Of a stretch of DNA of 10,098 nucleotides, positions 1-6,534 are shown in pieces. The position numbers and the translations under genes were made by a program. Location of the stretch: positions 1-10,098 of the forward strand of contig CATNEU010000024.1 in assembly GCA_950097605.1 (NCBI GenBank). Direction: 5' to 3'. Below the pieces are notes generated by a model, which was given only the letters and a program-made list of their open reading frames with translations, did not search any database and was not told the DNA's origin. This DNA comes from an uncultured Oscillospiraceae bacterium. Lineage in GTDB: Bacteria; Bacillota; Clostridia; Oscillospirales; Ruminococcaceae. The stretch's first letter is position 1. Each line of letters starts with the position of its first letter.

Positions 1-1
1 C

Positions 2-613
2 AAATTTTTCTTCAGATATGCAGTTGAAATCCATAAGTCTGGCCTCAAGTCTCGAACTCCACGGAGAAGCCATGAAATTGATACGAGCCTCACCGATTTT
101 ATCGAGAAAACCAGGCTTTATTCCAACGACATCACGCTCAACAGGCAGATCTGCCCTGTGAAGCGGCTCATAGAGAAGAGCTTGAAAGGGCTTGACGGCG
201 GGGCTCCGAAGGTTGTGCTGGACTGCAAGGAGGACGCGGTTTTATATTGCGACCCCCTGCATACCGCGGAGGTGCTCAATAATCTCGTGCAAAACGCGTC
301 GGAGGCCATACAGTCCCCGGACGGGGTAATTACGATTGCATTTGACGCCTGCACAAAGCACAGGTACGATGTTCTCGCGGTTTCCGATACGGGTGTTGGA
401 ATGACGCGTCGGGAGCAGCGGGATGTTTTCAATCCCTACCACACAACCAAAACAGGGGGAACCCATTTTGGGTTGGGCTTGTATTACTGCTACAATGTTT
501 TAAACAAGCACGGCGGCTTCATCAAAGTGACGAGCAGCGTAGGCGTTGGCAGTACGTTTTCCCTGTATTTCCCCAAAGTCAAATCTCTTGGAAAGAGGGT
601 GTGTGACAGATGA
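2..613 (+). CDS. Sensor histidine kinase, C-terminal part (5' end outside window)
   Basis: The reading frame is open from the left edge, so 203 residues are visible and the true start lies upstream. The visible N-terminal ~65 residues look like the second dimerisation helix and linker of a HisKA region; the phospho-acceptor H-box is not visible and must be upstream. The rest is a GHKL/HATPase_c domain: N-box NNLVQNASEA (nt ~278-307) with the Mg-ATP asparagines, G1 box SDTGVGM (~383-403), an F-box-like NPYHTTKTGG and G2 box FGLGLYY, ending with a typical GSTFSLYFP strand. In this family the domain binds ATP and phosphorylates the kinase histidine, which then passes phosphate to a partner regulator. 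The stop codon overlaps the regulator start (ATGA, 610-613), so the downstream protein is the obvious partner. The signal sensed cannot be told because the sensor half is missing. Confidence 0.9.
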   Translation, partial: KFFFRYAVEIHKSGLKSRTPRRSHEIDTSLTDFIEKTRLYSNDITLNRQICPVKRLIEKSLKGLDGGAPKVVLDCKEDAVLYCDPLHTAEVLNNLVQNASEAIQSPDGVITIAFDACTKHRYDVLAVSDTGVGMTRREQRDVFNPYHTTKTGGTHFGLGLYYCYNVLNKHGGFIKVTSSVGVGSTFSLYFPKVKSLGKRVCDR

Positions 614-1236
614 CGGGCAGAAGGATTTCCGTTTTGATCGTGGAAGACGATCCGAACTATATTTTTCTGATTCAATCGGCCTTGCGGGAAAGCCCGGATA
701 TCGTTGTAGCGGGCGCGGCGCAGAACGCTTCGGACGCTGTTTTATTGGCAAAACAATACGATCCCGATATCGTTTTGATGGATCTGTCCCTGAGTGATAT
801 CAAATACGATGGAATTGAAATTGCAAAGGAAATCCGTTTATCGACCGGCGCGAAAATTATCATTTTGTCCGGTTCGGAAGAGCCGGATGTTGTCATAGAA
901 GCCAGCAAAAAATCGTTTGCTTCCGAATATCTATTCAAACGCCACTACACCATTCTGAATGAAACGATCCGGCAGACCGCCGAAGGCCACACGCCGCATG
1001 AATATATGATCCTTTCCACCCTCATCAGCAGTTTAACAAATGCCGAGAAATCGGTGTTTTTTGATTACATATTGGGGGACCGTCCTGTTTCGCTTGCCGC
1101 CGCGGCCAAAAAGACAATTGATAATCAAAAGAGCAAAATCTATCACAAACTGGGGATCAAAGGCCGAAAGGATGCGCTGCATATATTTGGCGCATGGCTG
1201 GAACAGCAGAAGCAGTTGTCGGGGCGCATCGGGTAA
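610..1236 (+). CDS. Response regulator, receiver domain plus LuxR/NarL-like HTH
   Basis: A 208-residue two-component regulator. The receiver domain spans about residues 5-125: acidic pair E12-D13-D14, phospho-accepting D58 in IVLMDLSLSD, conserved Ser87 (IIILSGSE) and the switch lysine K110 (YLFK). The C-terminal ~65 residues resemble a GerE/LuxR helix-turn-helix: LTNAEK at about 142-147, then NQKSKIYHKLGIKGRKDAL, matching the usual pattern of a recognition helix followed by KIYxKLGIxxRxxA. The protein is therefore probably a phosphorylation-controlled DNA-binding transcription factor. It overlaps the upstream kinase gene by 4 bp (ATGA), implying translational coupling and a cognate pair. The HTH is somewhat divergent from typical NarL-type sequences. 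No target gene is evident nearby; the next gene has its own promoter. Confidence 0.9.
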   Translation: MTGRRISVLIVEDDPNYIFLIQSALRESPDIVVAGAAQNASDAVLLAKQYDPDIVLMDLSLSDIKYDGIEIAKEIRLSTGAKIIILSGSEEPDVVIEASKKSFASEYLFKRHYTILNETIRQTAEGHTPHEYMILSTLISSLTNAEKSVFFDYILGDRPVSLAAAAKKTIDNQKSKIYHKLGIKGRKDALHIFGAWLEQQKQLSGRIG

Positions 1237-1240
1237 CGGC

Positions 1241-1303
1241 CATGCACGGGCCGCACCGGCGGTTTCTGTGTGCATGAAAGTTCCCGCGGCGCGTGGGCTT
1301 TTT
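1241..1303 (+). terminator. Possible weak terminator / inverted repeats after the two-component pair
   Basis: Just after the regulator stop there are two inverted repeats. CATGCAC (1241-1247) is perfectly complementary to GTGCATG (1270-1276). CCCGCG (1283-1288) pairs with CGTGGG (1292-1297, one G-U) around a 3-nt loop and is followed by CTTTTT (1298-1303). The second could be a short intrinsic terminator separating the kinase/regulator pair from the next operon. The stem is only 6 bp, so the call is tentative. Confidence 0.4.
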
Positions 1304-1314
1304 GGGTCCGGTCA

Positions 1315-1348
1315 TTTACTTTTACAGTTTATTGTGTTAAAATACAAT
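1315..1348 (+). promoter_or_regulatory. Probable sigma-A promoter for the yerC-like operon
   Basis: Two overlapping arrangements fit: TTTACT (1315-1320) with 17 nt to TAAAAT (1338-1343), or TTTACA (1321-1326) with 16 nt to TACAAT (1343-1348). The stretch is AT-rich between GC-rich flanks and lies about 60 nt before the start of the regulator gene. Confidence 0.6.
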
Positions 1349-1370
1349 CTAAAGGAACGCAGAGGCTGCA

Positions 1371-1394
1371 GGCCGGTGCATGTGCGCGCCGGCC
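1371..1394 (+). repeat. Inverted repeat just upstream of the yerC-like ribosome binding site
   Basis: GGCCGG (1371-1376) and CCGGCC (1389-1394) are perfect complements separated by 12 nt that also contain partial symmetry. The repeat lies in the transcribed leader, ending 5 nt before the GGAGG ribosome binding site (1400-1404). It could be an RNA hairpin affecting translation or an operator for the encoded TrpR-like protein. Both are inference. Confidence 0.45.
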
Positions 1395-1409
1395 AGACCG
1401 GAGGATGTT

Positions 1410-1700
1410 ATGATGAACAATAAGCTCAAGGATAAAAATGTCGACTATCTGTTCCGCGCTGTTTTGTCTCTCGAGACCATCGAGGAGTGTTATAATTTCT
1501 TTGAGGACTTGTGCACCGTGCCTGAACTCAAAGCGTTGTCGCAGCGCCTGCAGGTTGCAAAAATGCTCAGCGAGCACCATGTCTATTCGGATATTGTCAA
1601 TGAAACGGGCGCCAGCACGGCAACGATCAGCCGGGTGAACCGCTCCCTCAACTATGGCTGCGACGGATACAGCGTGGTATTCGAGCGGGTGAAGGAATAA
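1410..1700 (+). CDS. yerC: YerC/YecD-type TrpR-family transcriptional regulator
   Basis: A 96-residue protein of the small TrpR-like family found in Firmicutes. Residues 11-55 (VDYLFRAVLSLETIEECYNF, then FEDLCT and LKALSQRLQVAKML) and the helix-turn-helix at about 57-80 with GASTATISRVNRSLNYG are hallmark segments. Known family members are close in fold to the tryptophan repressor but their ligand is unclear. The frame is open up to 1380, but GGAGG at 1400-1404 points to ATG 1410 or ATG 1413 (spacing 5 or 8 nt), so the true length is 95-96 residues. It is the first gene of a probable operon; the next start lies 4 nt after its stop. An inverted repeat over its leader suggests possible self-regulation. 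The family assignment is secure; the gene symbol rests on resemblance to Bacillus YerC. Confidence 0.9.
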   Translation: MMNNKLKDKNVDYLFRAVLSLETIEECYNFFEDLCTVPELKALSQRLQVAKMLSEHHVYSDIVNETGASTATISRVNRSLNYGCDGYSVVFERVKE

Positions 1701-1704
1701 GGCG

Positions 1705-2460
1705 ATGGAGGAGTATTCCGTTTTTGCGCAGTATTACGACAGGCTGACCGGTAACGTGTCGTACCCGGCGCGCGCCGGGTACTTTCTGCAATTGCTCGAC
1801 CGTTTTGGCGGGCGGCGCGGCATTCTACTCGACCTGGCCTGCGGAACGGGCAGCCTGAGCGTGGAATTTGCCCGCGCGGGACTCGAGGTCATCGGTGTGG
1901 ACCAGAGCGGCGAAATGCTCGCAGAAGCGCAGAGCAAGGCGTTTTCCGCAGGAGTGGAGATCCTGTTTCTCTGCCAGCGGATGCAGGATTTGGATTTGTA
2001 TGGTACCATCGACGCCTGTGTTTGTGCATTGGACAGCATCAACCATTTGACCGAACCGGAGCAGGTGCAGCAGGCGTTTGACCGGGTATCGCTGTTTTTA
2101 AATCCCGGCGGCCTGTTTTTATTTGACCTCAACACCCCCTATAAGCACCGGGAGGTGCTGGGGCAGAACACCTTTGTATACGATGAGGAAGAGGTTTACT
2201 GCGTCTGGCAGAACGACTATGCGGAACAGACCGGCATTGTGGAGATCCAGTTGGACTTTTTTGCATACGACGCGGCGCACGGCGCATATTATAGAGACAC
2301 CGAATGCTTTTCGGAGCGGGCCTATGCGCACGCGGAAATTGTGCGGATGCTGGAGGCGGCCGGGCTTTCGCTGGCGGGCGCCTTTGCGTCGGACAGCTTC
2401 GACGCGCCGGACGATAAAACGCAGCGGGTTGTTTATGCTGCAAGGAAGGTTGGGAACTAG
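1705..2460 (+). CDS. Class I SAM-dependent methyltransferase
   Basis: A 251-residue Rossmann-fold methyltransferase. Motif I, LLDLACGTGS, is at residues 41-50 and binds S-adenosylmethionine; the acidic residue at the end of strand 2 is in VIGVDQS (D66). The post-II region is ACVCALDSINHL (~104-115), and LNPGGLFLFDLNTPYK (132-147) is the usual strand-4/5 segment. The N-terminal FAQYYDRLTGNVSY (7-20) resembles the opening of YqeM-like methyltransferases of Firmicutes, whose substrate I cannot name. The start at 1705 is set by AAGGAA overlapping the end of the upstream gene (about 8 nt spacing), and the 4-nt gap implies co-transcription with the TrpR-like regulator. The next gene, Hsp33, starts 2 nt after its stop. 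The fold is clear; the substrate is unknown. Confidence 0.9.
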   Translation: MEEYSVFAQYYDRLTGNVSYPARAGYFLQLLDRFGGRRGILLDLACGTGSLSVEFARAGLEVIGVDQSGEMLAEAQSKAFSAGVEILFLCQRMQDLDLYGTIDACVCALDSINHLTEPEQVQQAFDRVSLFLNPGGLFLFDLNTPYKHREVLGQNTFVYDEEEVYCVWQNDYAEQTGIVEIQLDFFAYDAAHGAYYRDTECFSERAYAHAEIVRMLEAAGLSLAGAFASDSFDAPDDKTQRVVYAARKVGN

Positions 2461-2462
2461 GA

Positions 2463-3338
2463 ATGGGAAAACTCGTGCGCAGTATTGCGCGGGACGGAGC
2501 GGTGATGTGCTGTGCTTTGGACGCTACGGACATTGCGGGCGCGGCCGAGCAGATTCATAAGACCTCGGCGGTCATCACCGCCGGGCTGGGCCGTCTGATG
2601 ACGGCTGCGGCGATGATGGGCGCAATGCTCAAAGGCAGAGACGATTCGGTGACGCTGCGCGTAAACGGCGGCGGTCCATCCGGCAGCCTGATTGCCGTGT
2701 CGGATGCGTCCGGCAACGTCCGCGGCTATGCGGAAAACGCCGTGGTCGAGCTGCCGCTGAACAGCCGCGGCAAGCTGGATGTTGGCGGCGCGGTTGGAAA
2801 GGACGGCTTTCTGAGCGTCATCAAGGATATTGGGCTGAAAGAGCCGTATATCGGGCAGGTCCCGTTGGTTTCGGGCGAGATCGCGGAGGACGTCACGAGC
2901 TATTATGCTGTGAGCGAGCAGATTCCAACGGTTTGTGGGCTGGGCGTGCTCGTGAACCCGAACCTGACCGTGAAAGCGGCGGGGGGCTATCTGGTGCAGT
3001 TGCTGCCGGGCGCGGACGACGGGACCGTCGAGCGCCTGGAGCAAAACATCAACGCGCTGCCGCCGGTTTCGCAGATGATTCAATCGGGGATGTCGCCCGA
3101 GCAGATCTGCTTGGCGGCGCTCGAGGGTTTTTCGCCTGAAATCCTCGATGAAACGAACGTCGGCTATGTCTGCAACTGCAGCCGGGAGCGCGTGGAGCGC
3201 GCGCTTTTGAGCCTGGGCCGCGAGGAGCTGCGCGCAATGCGCGACGAGGAGGAACAGACCGAGGTGGGCTGTCAGTTTTGCAACAAAAAATATCGGTTCG
3301 GCAAAGAGGATTTAACCGGGCTGATTGAGCGGGCATAG
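2463..3338 (+). CDS. hslO: Hsp33, redox-regulated molecular chaperone
   Basis: A 291-residue cytoplasmic chaperone, the normal length for Hsp33. The C-terminal zinc/redox switch is complete: CNC at residues 237-239 and CQFC at 270-273, giving the CxC...CxxC set that binds zinc when reduced and forms disulphides on oxidative stress, activating holdase activity. The N-terminal domain starts LVRSIARDGAVMCCALDATD and contains GRLMTAAAMMGAMLKG and VNGGGPSGSLIAVSDASGNV, all typical of the family. ATG 2463 lies 2 nt after the methyltransferase stop; a purine-rich AAGGAAGG at about 2442-2449 is the likely ribosome binding site, rather distant. It is probably the last gene of the operon. I see no strong terminator after it, only a 5-bp hairpin (3383-3397) without a T tract. 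Confidence 0.96.
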   Translation: MGKLVRSIARDGAVMCCALDATDIAGAAEQIHKTSAVITAGLGRLMTAAAMMGAMLKGRDDSVTLRVNGGGPSGSLIAVSDASGNVRGYAENAVVELPLNSRGKLDVGGAVGKDGFLSVIKDIGLKEPYIGQVPLVSGEIAEDVTSYYAVSEQIPTVCGLGVLVNPNLTVKAAGGYLVQLLPGADDGTVERLEQNINALPPVSQMIQSGMSPEQICLAALEGFSPEILDETNVGYVCNCSRERVERALLSLGREELRAMRDEEEQTEVGCQFCNKKYRFGKEDLTGLIERA

Positions 3339-3426
3339 GCTTATCCATTGGGATGTATTGCATGGCGGCTCAGGAAGCTTTTGGAGGCTTGTCCTCCAGC
3401 GTGAGCAAAAAACTTTCTCAAAAGTG

Positions 3427-3455
3427 TTGACAAATGACGTGGTGTTGAGTATAAT
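3427..3455 (+). promoter_or_regulatory. Consensus sigma-A promoter for the tRNA-Gly/tRNA-Cys genes
   Basis: TTGACA (3427-3432) and TATAAT (3450-3455) are perfect consensus hexamers separated by exactly 17 nt. A second TATAAT overlaps at 3455-3460. No open reading frame with a ribosome binding site follows, and the first gene downstream is tRNA-Gly about 100 nt away, as expected for a strong stable-RNA promoter. The 5' leader (about 3462-3561) holds nothing else I can assign beyond a repeated GTCGCTGG (3463-3470, 3522-3529). Confidence 0.88.
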
Positions 3456-3561
3456 ATAATACGTCGCTGGACACGGAGATCAAAACACAGGACGGCAAAA
3501 TGTGCTTCGGGTCTGCAGCGTGTCGCTGGTTCGGTTTCGGCCGGAGGCACCACTCATTTAT

Positions 3562-3637
3562 GCGGGTTTAGCTCATCTGGTAGAGCGCCACCTTGCCAAG
3601 GTGGAGGTAGCGAGTTCGAGCCTCGTAACCCGCTCCA
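3562..3637 (+). tRNA. tRNA-Gly (anticodon GCC)
   Basis: A full cloverleaf of 76 nt including encoded CCA. Acceptor GCGGGTT (3562-3568) pairs with AACCCGC (3627-3633); D stem GCTC/GAGC (3571-3574, 3583-3586); anticodon stem CCACC/GGTGG around loop TTGCCAA with anticodon GCC at 3595-3597; T stem GCGAG/CTCGT with loop TTCGAGC. It reads GGC/GGU codons. Confidence 0.97.
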
Positions 3638-3641
3638 ATAT

Positions 3642-3715
<74 letters not shown>

Positions 3716-3718
3716 TCA

Positions 3719-3757
3719 GAACAGGCAAATTTCTTTGAAATTTGCCTGTTCTTTTTT
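3719..3757 (+). terminator. Rho-independent terminator of the tRNA transcript
   Basis: GAACAGGCAAATTT (3719-3732) and AAATTTGCCTGTTC (3738-3751) form a perfect 14-bp stem with a 5-nt loop, followed by TTTTTT (3752-3757). It begins 4 nt after tRNA-Cys and ends only 18 nt before the next start codon. Confidence 0.93.
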
Positions 3758-3775
3758 GTGATTGAGGTGACGGCA

Positions 3776-4369
3776 ATGAAGTTTTTCACAAAGACATATC
3801 AGAAAGCGCTGCAAATGACGGATTTGTATTGGTCTCTGAAGGTGTTTCCGGAGTCGGAGTTTCTTTTAAAAGAACTGGAGCATGTGCCGGGTATCCGCGT
3901 GCCGGCGCTGGGCATGATATCCAGAGAAAACAGGAAGCGCATTCGTAAAATTTCCAGAGAGAGCCGTCTCTATGTAGACCAAATAGATAGACGCTATCAG
4001 GCACATTACACCACGGTGAAGGATCGGATCCCAAAGCACATAGAATGCATTGGCTGGCTGCATGACCATGTGATTGAAGCCGCTTACTTTTCTGGATCGG
4101 ATTTTGTTTTGGAGACCGACATTCTCAAAGGAGCCTATGGGGGACAGCGCGTGATCTTCCGAAATTGCAAAATCCTGCAACAGGAAAGGGACCTGATAGG
4201 CCTATACTGGCTGTATGAAGAAATCTATCCCACCAAAGAGGGCTATGAAATACAGGTACTGCTTTCCGGCAGGGAGATGGCGTATCTGACAATGACGGCC
4301 ACGGACGTGCAAACGCCGTTTGCGGTTCACTGCCTGCCAGAGGAGACAGAAGACGGCTTATCTTCATAG
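3776..4369 (+). CDS. Conserved hypothetical protein, DUF4085-like
   Basis: A 197-residue soluble protein of unknown function. The opening MKFFTKTYQKALQMTDLYWS and overall size recall the DUF4085 family of Firmicutes, but I make that link from memory of the N-terminal pattern only. There is a very basic stretch SRENRKRIRKISRES at about residues 49-63, then IPKHIECIGWLHDHVIEAAY and a C-terminal acidic tail. No signal peptide or membrane segment is visible. The frame is open back to 3656, inside tRNA-Cys, but that cannot be the start: GAGGTG (3764-3769) sits 6 nt before ATG 3776. It lies directly behind the tRNA terminator, and I see no promoter between, so its transcription may rely on read-through. 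Coding character is supported by the ribosome binding site and uninterrupted frame. Confidence 0.75.
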   Translation: MKFFTKTYQKALQMTDLYWSLKVFPESEFLLKELEHVPGIRVPALGMISRENRKRIRKISRESRLYVDQIDRRYQAHYTTVKDRIPKHIECIGWLHDHVIEAAYFSGSDFVLETDILKGAYGGQRVIFRNCKILQQERDLIGLYWLYEEIYPTKEGYEIQVLLSGREMAYLTMTATDVQTPFAVHCLPEETEDGLSS

Positions 4370-4446
4370 AAACCCATCAATTTTGACTGATTGCCCAAAA
4401 AAATTCATCAGAATGCACGGATTATGCCTTTTTTCACCTTGTTTGG

Positions 4447-4475
4447 TTGCCAAATAGTAAGAAATATACTATACT
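4447..4475 (+). promoter_or_regulatory. Probable promoter of putP
   Basis: TTGCCA (4447-4452) and TATACT (4470-4475) are separated by 17 nt, with a further TATACT at 4465-4470. They lie 53 nt before the putP start. The -35 box is embedded in TGGTTGCCAAATAG (4444-4457), nearly identical to a block in the promoter of the zinc-ribbon gene (6489-6502). The 77 nt between the preceding gene and this promoter show no convincing terminator. Confidence 0.65.
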
Positions 4476-4527
4476 ATATCAAAGTGCCTGCTGTTTTGGC
4501 AAAATCATAATGAGGGGAGACATCTGT

Positions 4528-6051
4528 GTGAACGATAATGTCACAATCATCCTGGCCTTTGCCTGCTATTTGGCCGTGATGATGCTGATCGGTCTTTTTT
4601 ACTATAAAAGGACCAAAAACACCGAAGATTACTTTTTGGGGGGCCGTAAGCTCGGCGGCTGGGTCGCCGCTCTGAGCGCACAGGCTTCGGATATGAGCGG
4701 CTGGCTGCTCATGGGCCTTCCCGGCGCGATTTATGCGTTCGGAACCGGGCAGATTTGGATTGCGGTCGGCCTTGCAATCGGCACAATATTAAACTGGGTG
4801 TTCGTCTCGTCGAGACTCCGCCGCTACACCATCCGCGCCAACAACTCGCTTACGCTGCCGGAGTTTTTTGAAAACCGCTACCGGGATAAAAGCAAGGTGC
4901 TGCGGGTTGCCTCGTCGCTGTTTATCATGATCTTCTTCCTGGTGTATACGGCGTCGGGCTTTTCGGCGGGCGCCACGCTGTTTTCCACGGTGTTTAACAT
5001 CGACTATACCATCGCGCTGTTTATCGGCGTGTTTGTCATCCTGGTTTACACCTTTTTGGGCGGTTTCTTGGCCGTCTGCTGGACCGATTTTATCCAGGGC
5101 TTTATGATGATCATTACACTGATGGTGGTGCCGGCCTTTGCGCTCGGCATGCTCGGCGGACCGGGTGCCACGGGCGAATTGCTCGAGAGCCTCGGCACCG
5201 GCTTTATGAACCCGCTGCTGGACAATGGAAATTCGCTGTCGTTTGTCAGCATTTTCTCGCAGCTCGCATGGGGCCTGGGCTACTTCGGTATGCCGCACAT
5301 CCTGATCCGGTTTATGGCGATCCGAAGCGAGCGGGAGGTGAAAAAATCCCGCTGCATTGCCATTGCCTGGGTATTGATCTCGTTGACCGCGTCTTGCGTG
5401 CTGGGCGTGATCGGCCGTGCGTATTTTATGGATAAGCCTCTCGGCAACCCCGAAAGCGTGTTTATCGAGATGATTCGGGACATCTTCACCAACCACATCG
5501 GCATCCCGTTTATCGGCGGGCTGCTGCTCTGCGGTATCCTCGCTGCGATTATGTCCACCGCCGATTCGCAGTTGCTTGTCACGGCGTCTTCGATTTCCGA
5601 GGACGTCTACAAGGGCGTTATCAATAAAAAGGCCAGCGACAAGAGTATGCTCTGGGTCAGCCGTATCACAGTCATTGTGGTCAGTGCGATTGCGTTTGTC
5701 ATCGCGCTGGACCCGAACAGCAGCGTGATGGGGCTGGTGTCCAACGCCTGGGCGGGCTTTGGCGCCACCTTTGGACCCGTGATTCTGCTGAGCCTGTTTT
5801 GGAAGCGCGCCAACTTCCCCGGCGCCGCTGCGGGTATGATCGCGGGCGGCCTGACCGTCGTGCTTTGGGACTATGTGAAACTCGGCGGCGAAACGCTGGC
5901 GGCAAAAACCGGTTTGTATTCGCTGGTTCCGGGCTTTGCGCTCGGGTTGATCCTGATGGTTGCAGTTAGCCTGCTGACCAAAAAGCCCTCGAAGGAGATT
6001 GAAGAGGACTTTGAGGCGGTTGCCGCCAAGCAGGTTGAGTCGGCTCAGTAG
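4528..6051 (+). CDS. putP: Sodium/proline symporter (SSS family)
   Basis: A 507-residue, very hydrophobic integral membrane protein, close to the ~500 residues of E. coli PutP, with about 12-13 membrane segments of the LeuT-type fold. It takes up L-proline with sodium. Key residues match PutP in position and context: R40 in GGRKLGG, and D55, S57 and G58 in ALSAQASDMSGWLLMGLPGA (TM2), which in E. coli are needed for sodium and proline binding. The TM8-9 segment MSTADSQLLVTASSISEDVY (342-361) aligns with the E. coli segment containing the sodium-site Ser340-Thr341, here S343-T344. The frame stays open back to 4447, but GTG 4528 with AGGGGA at 4513-4518 (9 nt spacing) gives the usual N-terminus NDNVTIILAFACYLAV. 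It is monocistronic, flanked by a promoter and terminator. There is no neighbouring proline dehydrogenase, so osmoprotection or general scavenging is as likely as catabolism. Confidence 0.95.
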   Translation: MNDNVTIILAFACYLAVMMLIGLFYYKRTKNTEDYFLGGRKLGGWVAALSAQASDMSGWLLMGLPGAIYAFGTGQIWIAVGLAIGTILNWVFVSSRLRRYTIRANNSLTLPEFFENRYRDKSKVLRVASSLFIMIFFLVYTASGFSAGATLFSTVFNIDYTIALFIGVFVILVYTFLGGFLAVCWTDFIQGFMMIITLMVVPAFALGMLGGPGATGELLESLGTGFMNPLLDNGNSLSFVSIFSQLAWGLGYFGMPHILIRFMAIRSEREVKKSRCIAIAWVLISLTASCVLGVIGRAYFMDKPLGNPESVFIEMIRDIFTNHIGIPFIGGLLLCGILAAIMSTADSQLLVTASSISEDVYKGVINKKASDKSMLWVSRITVIVVSAIAFVIALDPNSSVMGLVSNAWAGFGATFGPVILLSLFWKRANFPGAAAGMIAGGLTVVLWDYVKLGGETLAAKTGLYSLVPGFALGLILMVAVSLLTKKPSKEIEEDFEAVAAKQVESAQ

Positions 6052-6075
6052 CTCTGGCCGGGTAATCAGATGAAT

Positions 6076-6111
6076 AAAATGGCCTCTGGATTGTATCCAG
6101 AGGCCATTTTT
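6076..6111. terminator. Rho-independent terminator after putP
   Basis: AAAATGGCCTCTGGA (6076-6090) and TCCAGAGGCCATTTT (6096-6110) form a perfect 15-bp stem with a 5-nt loop, followed by a T run through 6111. The A tract on the 5' side means it could also terminate minus-strand transcription. Confidence 0.93.
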
Positions 6112-6345
6112 GCTGCGCAGATTTTCCGAGGCGGAGGGGGAAGGGCACAAACCCATCCATACGCTGCAAACCTTGCAACGTTTGTGTGGAAAAAGGCAGG
6201 AACGTCTATATAAAGTGTGGTATACTGGTGCAACACTAAAGGCAGAGAAGGCAGAGGCAGCGTTTTTTCAGTTTTGTGTAAGCGCTTTGGCGGGGTATCC
6301 GGAAAAGATGAAGTTAAAACATTAAATTTTTGGCCTTATTATGGA

Positions 6346-6473
6346 GGATACTGGAGCGGCAGATTCCAGCCGCCGCAGCCGGGAAATTCGCTCCCAATGC
6401 GGCGGACGCGGCCGGGTGAAACTGGAAGTCCTGACATTTCTGAGCGCTTTGCGTGTGGGGGTTTCGCAAAAGC
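6346..6473 (+). ncRNA. Candidate structured non-coding RNA
   Basis: CCGCCGCA (6370-6377) pairs perfectly with TGCGGCGG (6398-6405), enclosing GGGA/TCCC (6381-6384, 6392-6395) with a 7-nt loop. TTCCAG (6364-6369) can pair outside this hairpin with CTGGAA (6422-6427), or its last five bases can pair instead with CTGGA (6351-6355), giving two exclusive folds. A further stem CTTTGCG/CGCAAAAG (6447-6453, 6465-6472; one bulge) follows. A weak promoter, TTAAAA (6314-6319) and TATTAT (6337-6342) with 17-nt spacing, would start transcription near 6349. No clear terminator is seen, so the 3' end is a guess. It matches no RNA family I recognise. Confidence 0.35.
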
Positions 6474-6491
6474 CTTGACATGTTTTTGTGG

Positions 6492-6520
6492 TTGCCAAAG
6501 AGAAACATTTGTGCTATTAT
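6492..6520 (+). promoter_or_regulatory. Probable promoter of the zinc-ribbon gene
   Basis: TTGCCA (6492-6497), 17-nt spacer, TATTAT (6515-6520), with TG one base before the -10 (extended -10). The -35 sits in TGGTTGCCAAAGAG (6489-6502), which differs by one base from the block in the putP promoter. A perfect TTGACA upstream (6475-6480) has no -10 at usable distance. The transcript would carry a leader of about 140 nt. Confidence 0.65.
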
Positions 6521-6534
6521 CTATAAAGCGCCTG

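Noticed and set aside
71..73. The His codon in the sequence Ser-His-Glu-Ile as the phospho-accepting histidine of the kinase.
   Set aside because: Its distance to the ATPase domain and its sequence context fit the second dimerisation helix; the H-box should lie upstream of the window.
2457..3083. A 208-codon open frame on the minus strand, opposite hslO.
   Set aside because: The plus strand encodes a full Hsp33 with all conserved cysteines; the antisense product has no recognisable features.
3383..3397. GGAGG/CCTCC hairpin after hslO as its terminator.
   Set aside because: The stem is 5 bp and no T tract follows on the plus strand.
4789..6156. A 455-codon open frame on the minus strand, opposite putP.
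   Set aside because: It is antisense to a well-supported symporter, its product is rich in His, Arg, Gln and Asp with no domain pattern, and it lacks a ribosome binding site. It is a by-product of the codon bias of putP.
6343..6480. A 45-codon open frame starting at ATG 6343.
   Set aside because: There is no convincing ribosome binding site, the product matches nothing I know, and the bases are better explained by extensive RNA pairing.
6475..6480. Perfect TTGACA as the -35 of the zinc-ribbon promoter.
   Set aside because: The nearest -10 (6515-6520) is 34 nt away; TTGCCA at 6492-6497 has the correct 17-nt spacing.
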